Assembly (NCBI RefSeq): GCF_038396675.1
Contig: NC_088931.1
Location: forward strand, 12,817,501-12,881,500
Direction of reading: 5' to 3'
Length of the DNA stretch: 64,000 nucleotides
Origin: Hydra vulgaris
Lineage: Eukaryota > Cnidaria > Hydrozoa > Anthoathecata > Hydridae
Positions within the stretch are counted from its first letter, which is position 1. The number at the start of each line of letters is the position of its first letter. Below are positions 1 through 10,659 of this stretch, one piece after another. Made by a program: the position numbers and the translations under genes. The notes under the pieces were generated by a model, which was not told the DNA's origin, did no database searches, and saw nothing but the letters and a program-made list of their open reading frames with translations.

Positions 1-723
1 ATTTTATGACTTTCAAAAAATAATATTATGTTATGTAATAGAGATATATCAAAAAGTTTTAAATGTTTTAAAAAATTTTGTAATAAGTAAAATGTACGTA
101 CCCAGAAGAGGAAGAAGAAAATTTGTTAAACACATACAGGTGTTATTTTAAATTTTACCAGTGCAAAGATTTATAGCATCAACTTTTCTGACAGAGTTCT
201 TTTGTGCTGAAAAGTCTAGGCCTTGTGCCTTGTTTTTAAATTTTCAAAATTCTAAAATTTTCTTGAAGAACACAATTTTTTTTCAAAAACTAATGAGGCA
301 GAGTAAAAACAACTAAATTTGTTTAAAAAGCTCTGAATGACGTAAACATTAGCATACACAGACTAGTAGTATGATGAGCAGTATTTTATAAGTTTTAAAG
401 TCTATCTGCATCTAAAGAATCTAAAAAAGTATAGCACAAAATATTCACTACAATTTAAAATAACAATAAAAAAAACACCAAAGTAAAATAAAAATAACAA
501 AGTTTACATTTAACAAAAATATGTACTAAAATGACCAGTTATTTTTATTTACAAAATGTGACATTTATAAAATATAAAACATTTCTGAACATTTAATAAA
601 TTTTTCAACAAATGATAGAAAAATATACAACTTTTTACATATAGCTTGAAATTTTAGGCAAACAGAAAAATTAAGTAACTCAAGAATTTGATGAGATAAA
701 TGAATCTTATCTTGATATGACTG
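1..723. other. AT-rich sequence, no gene seen
   Basis: This is AT-rich sequence without a supportable open frame, repeat or RNA gene. I saw no recognisable transposon end in it. It may be non-coding host DNA or an old unrecognisable repeat. Confidence 0.5.
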
Positions 724-997
724 CCCAGGAAAAAAAATTCTATAGAATATCTATAAATTTTTGAAACATATGACCTATAGAAATTCTATAGAATTTCTAT
801 AGAATGTTTATTAATTTCTATAGAAATTGCTATAAAACTTTTTTTTCGATAGAAAAAAAAGTAGAAAAAAAAGTTATATAGAAATTTCTATAGAAATTAA
901 AAGAGATTCTATAGAAATTCTATAGAATTCTATAGAATTTCTATAAGCTAAATGTTTCAAAAGTTTATAGAAACTCTATAGAACTTTTTTTCCTGGG
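724..997. mobile_element. Palindromic MITE with CCCAGGA ends
   Basis: The left end starts CCCAGGAAAAAAA and the right end finishes with the inverse, TTTTTTTCCTGGG. The similarity continues inward through a TTCTATAGA block and a TTTTGAAACAT block on both sides. The interior consists of many imperfect copies of the palindromic word TTTCTATAGAAA, so the whole 274 bp can fold. There is no coding capacity, as expected for a non-autonomous DNA transposon. A 2-bp TG may flank both sides, which is too short to be certain. The superfamily is not assignable by eye. Confidence 0.65.
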
Positions 998-1004
998 TGT
1001 TGGC

Positions 1005-1402
1005 TTATTCCAGCTCAATTTAATTTATGCTCACCATCTTGCCACCTCTGATTTTGATGATATTTATATACAAACTTAAATAAATGAAATTAAAAAGTTT
1101 CACTCCAAATTTTAATGTCTGACTCCTCATGGTTGCAAAGATATCGATACTCAGTCTCAACTTTTTTTTTGATTTTTTTCAGCGCAATTTGATTTTTAAA
1201 CTAATTTCATAACACAATTAGCTTTAACTTATGAAATACTTGCTCAATAGTGTTGAAAATTTGTACCTAATTATTTTTTAGGGAGAGGAACTCAAAAATG
1301 ATTCTAAAAAACACAGAACAAAAATTAAAATCTCTATATGAAATATTAACTTCAAAATGGTGTAACTTTTTATAAGCTTTCTGATGTCTTGTAATAAAAA
1401 AG
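1005..1402 (+). repeat. Left long terminal inverted repeat
   Basis: This is the left arm of the long-TIR transposon. It aligns in inverse orientation with 4395-4814 over almost its whole length with small indels. The match is best around 1110-1160 and 1335-1395. Confidence 0.75.
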
Positions 1403-1816
1403 TATATCTTTTTATACTTTAATAGATGCCTAAAGATATGATTTTGAAATTTTTTCCTATAATTCTATATATAACAAACTCCTTATTACAAAAAAACTGC
1501 AAGGGTTTTCTTATTTGAATTTAATTTATTTGTTTGAAAGTTTTATTAAAAAAAAAAATTGTTATATAATAATGGAAAAAAAGATATATACATTTATTTT
1601 TTTAAAAAGATTTTAGAACCTCAGGTACAGTTCTAATATATAAACTCGTTTGCATTTCAAATAAAAGATCTTTAATTAATTTCTGTTTAATGAAGGATTT
1701 ACTATTTACGAATCTTCAAATTATAATTATTTTTAAATTATTTCTTACAGAAATAAAAAATTTGATAAAGAAAGATGTTCAATTGAATTAATAAATAAAT
1801 AAATCTGTCACAAACA

Positions 1817-1980
1817 AACATATATGAAATCCAATGATATCAAGAAAGTTATATGAAATTATATAACTTTTAATCAAAGAAGCATATATGAAATCCAATG
1901 ATATCAAGAAAGTTATATGAAATCATATAACTTTTAATCAAAGAAACATATTTGAAATCCAATGATATCAAGAAAGTCTC
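1817..1980. repeat. 64-bp tandem repeat, ~2.6 copies
   Basis: Copies starting near 1817, 1882 and 1946 share the segment TATGAAATCCAATGATATC and the following AGAAAGTTATATGAAAT. They lie inside the long-TIR element, upstream of its gene. This is a local duplication with no coding role seen. Confidence 0.85.
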
Positions 1981-2003
1981 AATGATGTAGAAAAAGACTT
2001 GAT

Positions 2004-2205
2004 AGTTAGCCATACTGGGATTGAAATTGATGAAAATGTAATAGTTTGCTTACACCATAAATATTTCAAAAATATTTATAGTGTATATTCAAAAACATTA
2101 CATTAGTTAGCCGTACTGGGATTGAAATTGATGAAAATGTAATAGTTTGCTTACACCATAAATATTTTAAAAATATTTATAGTGTATATTCATTTACTTA
2201 AAATG
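2004..2205. repeat. ~101-bp direct duplication
   Basis: Two nearly identical copies begin at TTAGCCATACTGGG (about 2005) and TTAGCCGTACTGGG (about 2106). Both include TTTGCTTACACCATAAATAT. They lie inside the long-TIR element. Confidence 0.85.
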
Positions 2206-2339
2206 TTACTCCACAAACCACATAACTTGCTGTGGTCCATTCAATTTACACAATGGAAAAAGAAGAAAAGGTACTATTTATTAACCATGAAGTTTATTGT
2301 AATTATATATACTAGATTTTTTTGCATCCACCACGTAAA

Positions 2340-4300
2340 AGTAAATTGATGTCATTTAGGGATGAAGGATCAGGAGAACCAACTTGCAGCCAGATTTATG
2401 AAGATGAAAATAACAAACTTGCTATAAACGAACTTTTAAAAGAAAATCTCAATTCTTCTGACATGGATTTACTTATAGGAAAAATTGAAGAAAAAATGTA
2501 AGTTTTCAATTGGAATCAGAAAATTCAATTACTAACCCTGGTTCCAATATCTTTGTCTAACAAATGTATAGAAAAAGAATTTAAAGTTACTAATTATATG
2601 GCGCAGATATCATGCAAACTGCTGCAGAGAAATGGTATTTTATCTTTCCCTGAAAAAAAAAAAGGAAAAGAAATATCTCAAGAGACTGAACAAATTATAA
2701 AATGATAAAATCATTGAATTTTATTGTAAGTATAAAAATAACAGACAAATGTCTAGTAAAAAAGATTTTGAGGGCTCGAAAACCTCATATGCAAATGCAT
2801 TTGATTCTCTCAAATCTAAAAGAAGTGTATGCTAAGTTTAAAACCTGATAAAAAGACTTGTTTTTCTAATTGTTTTTGCTCACATCGTCCAAAATGGTGC
2901 AATACAGTAGGAGTATCTCGTACGCATACAATGTGTGTGCACCTACCATCAAAATGTTAAGTTAATGATTAGTGCAGTTAAATTAAAAAGGATTATCATA
3001 AACTTATTAATATGTTTGTTTGTAGTAGAGCTAACAAGAATTGCATGATATATTGTTGCTCTTTGTGTACAGAAGATTCTATATTAAGACATTATTTTGA
3101 AAATCAATATTTTCTTGAGAGTTCTACTCTCAAGAAAATATTGATGAAGATAACAACTATTGTATAGCTTCCAAACAATGGAAGACAACAGACAGATCTA
3201 ACCTAGTAAGTCTAACAGAAATCACAAGTAGCTTCATTAATACTCTAATAAATAAGTTACAAAAACTTAATGTTCATTCTTTCATTACAAAAAGTTACGG
3301 CTTTTTTTTTTTAAATTAAAAAACTAGTTAAATAGTATTGAGGTCATTTGTGATTTCTTAGAAAATTATGAGTTTGTTGTACAAGACAAAGTACAAAGTT
3401 TTCACTTGAACAAAACTTAAGCAACATTGCATCCAAAAGTAGTTTATTTTGAAGTTAATAATGTCCTCAAATGTGATTCAATTTGTTTCATCTCAGATGA
3501 TTTACTGCATGATGAAGATACGGTATGTTATGTGATGAAGTTAACAATCAACATAATTAAAAATTGCAAACACTTCATAAATATATGCCACTGTGAACAA
3601 GATTTTGTAATAAAATGTGCAGCGTCTTTCTTTGCAACAAGTCATGGTAAATCACCCTGTGGTGGTATTGGTGGGACTGTGAAAAGACTAACTTCAGTTG
3701 CTAGTCTTCATTGAACAAACAATAAATCATATACTTACAGCATCTGCAATGTTTTATTTTGAAATCATAGGAACTACTTTTTACTAAATATCTGAGGAGT
3801 CAAACATGATAATCCAAAGTGCAACAGAGCAAAGATATGCAGCAAAGATATGCAACTTCAAAAACATTACCAGCCATCACAGCTATCACAATTTCATTTC
3901 GAAAAGTAACACAAAAATTAGAACTAAAGTTATTTCTGAACAATTAGAGTATTCGTTTGCTTTTAACTTTCAAACTTATGAGATTATTAAAGAATGTTTG
4001 TTTAATATAACCAATGGAGTGTTTGTATGTTTGATATATGATAAAATCCAAGGATTAGACTAGTTGAAGATATTGATGTTGAAAATAAAGACTTTTAAGT
4101 TAGATTCATGCATCCATTTTACTCTTCAAGATCATGTTGTTGGTTTTCTAGATATGATGTGTGCTGGGTTCCATCAATAAACTTATTGTTATTGATTAAT
4201 ATTCGAACAACTGTCACAGGAAGACAGCACAAAATCAGAGAAAATGATCACCAATGCATTAAAGAAAGCTGGGCAAACTTTAAACCAGAGAAATTTTAAT
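2340..4300 (+). pseudogene. Broken transposase-like gene, ATSHGK family
   Basis: The gene is broken by many stops and frameshifts, but an ordered set of fragments in one direction can be read. They are an N-terminal piece with QKIQLLTLVPISLS and FKVTNYMAQ, a Cys-rich piece (CSHRPKWCNTVG, then CSLCTED), NYEFVVQDKVQSFH, TLHPKVVYFEV, FISDDLLHDED, FFATSHGKSPCGGIGGTVKR (3620-3705), and a C-terminal piece with RFMHPF and DVCWVP (about 4108-4200). From memory, this motif order is typical of a multi-copy ORF family in cnidarian and insect genomes annotated only as uncharacterised. Its place inside long TIRs supports a transposase role. The acidic residues in SDDLLHDED could be catalytic, but that is inference. 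Confidence 0.65.
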
Positions 4301-4394
4301 GAAACTGTTAAAAATTGTTAATTCTTATTGCCTTATTTTAATTTTTCTTATTTCAATTTATTTATTTCAATTGTTTATTTTGTGATTTGTTGGG

Positions 4395-4814
4395 CTTAGT
4401 ATTATAAAGCATCAAAAAACTTACAAAAAGTATTACACCATTTTGAAATTAAGTTTTCATAGAGAAGCTTAATTTTTTAGAGTTTTAGCCATCATTTTTA
4501 AGTTCCTCCTTTTAAAAAATTTCTCCTCCTAAAATATAGTTAGGTAAAAAAGTTTACTACTATTAAACAAGTATTTTATAAGCTAGTTGTGTTATGCAAT
4601 CAGCTTAAAAAATGAATGGCGTTGAAAAAAACATTAAAAAAATATTTGCAACGGAGTATCGATATCTTTGAACCCATTTGGAGTCAGACATTTAAATTTG
4701 GAGAAAAGTTTCCTTTCATTAATTTAAGCTTATATTCCAAAAATCATGAAATTCCGAGATGACATGTTGTCCAAAATTTTTTTTAGGTTGATTTGACATG
4801 GAATGACCCTATTA
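4395..4814 (-). repeat. Right long terminal inverted repeat
   Basis: This is the inverse partner of 1005-1402. Read on the minus strand it begins GGGTCATTCCATGTC, continues through AATGTCTGACTCC and ends near AAAATGGTGTAATAC. It marks the right boundary of the transposon. Confidence 0.75.
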
Positions 4815-5029
4815 CTGATATGACTAATAATAAAGTAAATATTTTTGTATGTTTGAATGCTGGTTACTCTATATAAAGCTAGTGCAAAAATTTTGTGGTT
4901 ATATGAAGTAAATTCATGTAAGTTATCAATTGACAAGAGGCTGTTGTTCATCTGCTCTGTGGGGAATATATTACATGTTTTCTTCTTTTTTTTTGATAAT
5001 AAAAATCATCCTTTTAAAGTAATTACTTC

Positions 5030-5710
5030 AAATAAAAAGCATACAAGTCTAGATGAACTACTAAGAGCACTGGTGCACTGATTAAAAAAGAAGTTAAAAG
5101 AATCCCCGATTAACTGCTGCAGAATTAAAAAAAAAAGCACTGGTCATTGCTTTTTAGACTTAAAAAATACCTAGGCTAATCACGTTGCATGTCAGCAAAA
5201 AAACTCTTGCTTACAACCCCTCTGGTTAAATAATTGCATTTGCTTATGGGCTTAAGCATTGGGCATTAAACAATGGTCTACCACATGTGGTCAGATAAAA
5301 ACAATTTTTCACAGATAAATAGAGGCCAAATGTGAGTTGCTCATATGATTCTGGCTAATTCAATCCCAAATACACCCAAAGAACAGTGAAGTAGAACACT
5401 TATGTAATAGTTTGGGGTTGTTTTAGTAGCAAATAAGGAGAGAAACACTTAAATTTCTTCCTAAAAATGAAGCAAGGAACTCTGAATGCTACATAAGGTG
5501 TTTTAAAAAAAAACTTCTGAATTCTTTGGTAATTTATCAAAAACTTTCTTTATGCAAGACAGTGCCAGTTGCCATACACTGAAACAATCCAGCATGATTC
5601 TTTAACAAAGGAATTAATGTGTTGGAGTGCCCAATCAACTGTCCAGATTTCAACTCAATAAAAAACATTAGGATGGAAATGAAATTAAATGTTTGCCAAG
5701 CACGCACTTT
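5030..5710 (+). pseudogene. Dead Tc1-like transposase, 3' half
   Basis: Tc1-type motifs occur in order but in shifting frames. They are KEVKRIPRLTAAELKKK (HTH region, about 5090), VIVWGCFSS (about 5405), LCKTVPVAIH/MQDSASCHT (second catalytic Asp block, about 5550), and GINVLECPINCPDFNSIKN (about 5610), which matches the usual VLxWPxQSPDLNPIEN block. Numerous stops and indels show that it is long dead. The third acidic position (N of NPIEN) is lost in FNSIKN. No TIRs were found. The C-terminal segment runs straight into the 64-bp tandem array. Confidence 0.8.
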
Positions 5711-6110
5711 CTAGAACTAATGATAAAAATATTAGGATGGAAATGAAATCAAATGTTTGCCAAGCATGCACTTTCTAGAACTAATGATAAAAACATTAGG
5801 ATGGAAATGAAATCAAATGTTTGCCAAGCATGCACTTTCTAGAACTAATGATAAAAACATTAGAATGGAAATGAAATCAAATGTTTGCCAAGCATGCACT
5901 TTCTAGAACTAATGATAAAAACATTAGGATGGAAATGAAATCAAATGTTTGCCAAGCATGCACTTTCTAGAACTAATGATAAAAACATTAGGATGGAAAT
6001 GAAATCAAATGTTTGCCAAGCACGCACTTTCTAGAACTAATGATAAAAACATTAGGATAGAAATGAAATGTTTGCCAAGCACGCACTTTCTAGAACTAAT
6101 GATAAAAATA
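5650..6110. repeat. 64-bp minisatellite derived from Tc1 transposase
   Basis: About seven copies of a 64-bp unit are present, each containing ATTAGGATGGAAATGAAAT, TTTGCCAAGCA and TTTCTAGAACTAATGAT. The first copy is continuous with the Tc1 reading frame (NIRMEMKLNVCQARTF), so the unit is amplified transposase C-terminal coding sequence. Successive unit starts are about 64 bp apart (5667, 5731, 5795). The last copies carry small deletions. Confidence 0.9.
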
Positions 6111-6534
6111 AAAAGAGATTAATTTAAAAATGACTAAATACTAAATAAATCTCAAAAACAAGCAATTGTAGTTTTGTTACCCTTGATTTAAAAAAAAGTC
6201 AGATATCCGCAATATTTCTGCACTAGTTATGAAATAAAAAATTTAAAGCTGGCAGTATTTGTTGAATTTATTCCACATCAAATTGTCCAAAATTTAGGAA
6301 ATTTTAAACCTCCCCATATTTTTGTCAAACTTCTTAGGCTGTTGCATGTTAAAAAGAAAAGTTCACACAAAAAATTTTGGTTGAAAATGTTAAGATTCTC
6401 AAGTTATTTCAATTCAATATTGACCTGATTTCCCAAAATGACCAGGTATTCATAACATTTTGAAAAAGGGAAAAGTATGAAAAGAAACATTTATAATTCT
6501 TTTTTGATGCTGAATTCAATAAATGTACTTTAAA

Positions 6535-6855
6535 TACTGAAATAAGAAGGGAACACAATTAAATACCGTACTAAGAAGGGAACACACTTAAATACTGAAA
6601 TAAGAAGGGAACACACTTAAATACCGTTATAAGAAGGGAACACACTTAAATACTGAAATAAGAAGGGAACACACTTAAATACTGAAATAAGAAGGGAACA
6701 CACTTAAATACTGAAATAAGAAGGGAACACACTTAAATACTGAAATAAGAAGGGAACGCACTTAAATACTGAAATAAGAAGGGAACACACTTAAATACTG
6801 AAATAAGAAGGGAACACACTTAAATACTGAAATAAGAAGGGAACACACTTAAAAA
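6535..6855. repeat. 29-bp minisatellite, ~11 copies
   Basis: The unit contains AAATACTGAAATAAGAAGGG and AACACACTT, repeated head to tail with very little divergence (occasional CCG for CTG). Low divergence suggests recent amplification. No coding role is seen. Confidence 0.92.
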
Positions 6856-7526
6856 CTATTAAAGCAACTAGTTTATATGACCCAACTTTGAGAATCTTAA
6901 AAAATCCCCGTTTAAATTTTTATTTTAATTATTTTATTTATATTATTATTTTAGTATATTTTAATATTTTTAGTTAGTTATAATCTTAAACACATCCTGC
7001 TTTGTTTTTTTTATTAAAATGACCAAGTGTGATAGTGATGTGTACTTGTTCATTAAATTTTTGCAAATATAGTTCAATATCAGAACCATATTAGTTAGTG
7101 AAAATATTTTGGAATTAGAACAAACTAACAATTTGATACATATAAATAAAAATTAACAATATCTACAAGTGCAAAACATTATACTAAAGAAGAAATCTAA
7201 AAAGGTTTGAACTATTTCTACATTATTTTTTTTTTTTACTGAGTTTTTTTAGCCTTTTGACATCAAAGGTATGCAAAGGTCAACAAGATGTTATTAAAAC
7301 ATTAGGTAATGAAGAAAAAATAATCATATCTTGACGCTGTAACATTGAATCATCTAACTTAACAATATTATGTGAAAGACCTACTAAAAGTATTTGAAAA
7401 TGTATCCTATATAGCAGTGATTCATGGTTGTGCGGACAAGCTTTATGAAATTCAATTATTTATTGAAAATCGTAGTTATTATAAAAGAGTCACAAGTCAT
7501 GATTAGAAGTAGCTTGAATATAGCTC

Positions 7527-8055
7527 ATGGAAAGAAACTCTGCAAACTTTGTAAACAAAATATTGCCAAAAGATCTTCTAAAAGAGGAACAAAGTCAAGG
7601 TGAACAAGATAATAAAGATTTTGTAATATTATCATTCAAGTTAAAAGACTGGAGATCATTGGAGATCATCAAAGATATCCAAAATTTGAATATAACTCTT
7701 TTAAAAACTCATTCAAAATCATCAAAACATATATTTTCAGAAAGAGAAAATGTGTTATAAAACAAATAGCATAAAAAAGAAAGCTTAAAACTTTGATGAA
7801 ATTAGAAGCTTGATAAAAGAGAAAATCCTGACAATAGAACTATTGTTCAACTTCTCACACTGGCACCACTAAGTTGGTCAATGTCGGAAGTAAAAAATAA
7901 CTTTAAAATTACAGAATACCATGCAAAGACAGCAAGATCAATTTTTAACAAAAAAAAATTGTTAGCTATTTCTCCATTGTATAAAGGTAAAGTCTTACAT
8001 AAAGATGTAAAAGATTCTATTAAAAAGTTTCATAACTCAAATGATTTATGTTGAA
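7527..8055 (+). pseudogene. Second fragment of the ATSHGK transposase-like family
   Basis: An open frame at 7527-7757 (77 codons) is not recognisable by itself. The following stretch 7815-8050 reads TIVQLLTLAPLSWS, NNFKITEYHAKTARS and LLAISPLYKGKVLHKDV. This matches the N-terminal domain of the gene at 2340-4300 (QLLTLVPISLS, FKVTNYMAQ, KKGKEIS) block by block. The C-terminal two thirds are missing. A diverged end-like sequence near 6262 (TTATTCCACATCAAAT) resembles the TIR start of the long-TIR element, which would make this an internally deleted relative. Confidence 0.5.
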
Positions 8056-8189
8056 CTATGCATTAAAAGATAGCTTATACACCTGGCATATGAAATACTA
8101 TGTTAGCCATGTGATATATTGTATGCCTGGCATATAAAATATTATTTGCCGAATCAAATACTGTATATAATGTAAGTGGATTATTGTGG

Positions 8190-9873
8190 ACCTATTGCAT
8201 CAAACATACTTTTCGCTTAACCCAACTTGCTTTAGGAATGCTTTTTCCAAAATAACATATTTATAAAATTCCAGGCAGTTATAACCATAACTCGTAAACA
8301 CTAATAGTAAGGATACTTCAGTAGATAATGGATTTCTTTTATCAGATAACTGTGCATTCATTAGAAAGAAAATACGCTCTACATCGGCATTATGAGGCGG
8401 AATAGAAAACATAAACTGACATATACGTAAAGTTTCTAAATACTCTTCAATGTTTTCACAAAGTTTTGTCAACCCATTTTTTATACAAAAGCATTTGCAA
8501 CTTTTTCCATTCCATTGATTTTTCAATTTTTTTTACAATACTCATTTGATTAAAGAGAAATTACTTACTCATTTAATTTAACTCTTCTATCCTAGAGAAA
8601 CTTACAAGTAATTTCGACTTTCTCTCACGCAGGTACTTCTGAAAGTAACATCCATGAAAATACAGTTATGCTTGAAATCGTTCCCTTATATATATAAAGA
8701 TAATCATATGCAGTTTAGTAAAAATGGTCAATTTCATGATATAAATTTGACATATTAACTTGTGATATTTCATGTTTTAGTTATCTCAAGACATTTTTTA
8801 TATTAACTGTTAGAAAGTGTTCATCTTGCCTTTCTTTAACAATTGTTAGTGTCTCTTCCAATGCCGAATAAACTTCAATGCAACATATCTTGTTTCATTG
8901 GATACTTTTAATTCCTTTTTTAAATACATGTAGTTGGCAGTGAATAAAAAATAGGTAAGCTTCACACAAAGGATGATTTAAAAAAGCTAAAATGGTTTTT
9001 AGAGCTTTTTCTCTAAAAGTAAAGGTGATTTTAGCCCAATATATTTAATAACAATAAAATATTTAATATTTATTTGTTCTACTGCAAGTTGCAATGAAAA
9101 CTAACGTGTACTTGAATGTGACAAAATACTTTGATATTGTACTTTAGTAGAACCGTGATTACTAGCATCTGTTGCGATTCCAATAAAATTGTTTTGTTCA
9201 GCAACTGTTTTGAAGAAAATGTAAAGCAATAAATGATTTAATTAAAGCATCAGTTTTGGTTTGTGCTGCCGAAAATTTAATTTTTGAATCTGAATACATA
9301 ACTTTTATTAACTTACTGTTGCAATCTGTACTATGAAATGAATAATGATGTTTGACTTTGTGACATGTGTTAGTTAATTCCATTGCATATATCTTACACT
9401 CTTCATTGGAGCTAGGTTTAATAAAAAAAGAATTAACTTTTTTTGAACAACTTCCAGTTGATATTTTGGAAATATGTCTTCATGATTTCAGATGATCTTT
9501 AATATCAGCCAGAACACAGTGTAAAGTCTTTTATTAAAAAATTTTTCCTTCACTGATTTTGTAAAGTTTAAGTAGAACATGCGATCCGAATAAAATTCGA
9601 AATTATAAAATTCCATTGCTTAAATTCTATACATCCAGGTTTTTTTTTTGTACTTGTTTTTTACGCCTTTTTGTAAAGTTATCCTGGCCAATACACTAAC
9701 CAATACAGCTAACATCTAAGTGAATAAAACTGAATAAATGTTTTTTCTTTTTTTTTTCAAAGACTGTTTCAAAACCGGGACAATTGACTGTCTCAATGAC
9801 CTTTTTCGAGACTCGGGGACAGTGTACCTAAAATCAAGACAATCCCAGAAAACCAGGACAACTGGTCACCCTA
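8190..9873 (-). pseudogene. Dead hAT transposon with transposase fragments
   Basis: On the minus strand, 8526-8200 encodes EEYLETLRICQFMFSIPPHNADVERIF and LMNAQLSDKRNPL. This is the hAT C-terminal dimerisation region with the ADVERIFS-type motif. At 9383-9198 lies an earlier segment (NTCHKVKHHYSFHSTDC, SKIKFSAAQTKTDALI) typical of the N-terminal part of such transposases. The right end at 9873 reads inward TAGGGTGACCAGTTGTCCTG, a typical hAT terminus. I did not find the matching left terminus, so the left end is inferred from the last coding block. Many stops and frameshifts are present. Confidence 0.7.
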
Positions 9874-10659
9874 AGTATGTATATTGTTTGACTACCTCTT
9901 GTACTTTGTCTCTCCTAAAACTTTATTTCTTTAACAAAAACATTGAATTTTTCAAGTTTAAAAAATCAATATTAGGCCATATAACAGAGAAATGTCAAAT
10001 TAACTATGGGGAAGGGAAGGGAGATTGATTTTGTAAAAAATAATAGTAGGCATTTGGCAATGCCAACCTCACATGCTGGTCTTAAAGTGTTTGTGGTCGG
10101 CAAAAAATTGCTGACCTCGTTTCTATGTTTTATGGTAAGACCTTTGAATCAAATTTATTTGCCGACCTGATGCCAACCTTCAAAAAATTGAGGTCAACAA
10201 ATTATTGCTGACTTCATTTTTTCTTATTCTGAGGATTGTACATACATATGCAAAGTTACCCCTAATCAATATAACTTATTCCAATCAAACATTGATAGCG
10301 CTGTTAATAATTTATTTTATTTTTTTCTGCCTGATAAAAACATGCTTTCAATTTGTCAAATAAAAAACATTTTTCACTTTTTTACTTCATAAATATAACA
10401 ATTAAATAAAAAAAAAATATAAAAAACTAAAATTAAATTAAATATAAATTGCAAAATAAAACTATAATAGCAAAAGTAAACATCAAAATTATAAATTAGA
10501 AAAACTATAGACATAAACTTATGGGCTATCAGAATTTTATATTCTCTTGCATTCTGTAACATAAAGGGCACAAAAAACACAAATATGTTAAGATTTAAAA
10601 AAAAAATCAAACTTTTCATATTAAATCAACAAAATTAAAAAAAACAAAAACTAAATAAA
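9874..10659. other. Intergenic, downstream flank of membrane gene
   Basis: AT-rich sequence. Around 10075-10220 there is a diverged internal symmetry (GGTCGGCAAAAAATTGCTGACC and similar words), probably an old MITE. 10374-10619 contains an 81-codon minus-strand frame of F, I, L, Y and N only. I read it as AT-rich 3' flank, not a gene. Confidence 0.45.

Larger units (their letters stand above)
1005..4814. mobile_element. Decayed DNA transposon with ~400-bp TIRs, unassigned superfamily
   Basis: The stretch 1005-1402 reappears as a diverged inverse copy at 4395-4814. Shared blocks include AATGTCTGACTCC, CAAAGATATCGATACTC, TAACACAA(T/C)TAGCTT and TTCAAAATGGTGTAA, in matching order. Between the arms lies a decayed plus-strand transposase-like gene (2340-4300), and its last recognisable codons stop about 95 bp before the right arm. 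Long TIRs around a single gene define a cut-and-paste DNA transposon. The outer termini are diverged: the right end reads inward as AGGGTCATTCCATGTCAAAT, while the left is blurred next to the MITE at 724-997. The exact ends and target duplication are therefore uncertain. Confidence 0.72.

Noticed and set aside
10374..10619. 81-codon minus-strand ORF downstream of the membrane-protein gene
   Set aside because: Composed almost only of F, I, L, Y and N as expected from AT-rich sequence; no similarity to the modules upstream.
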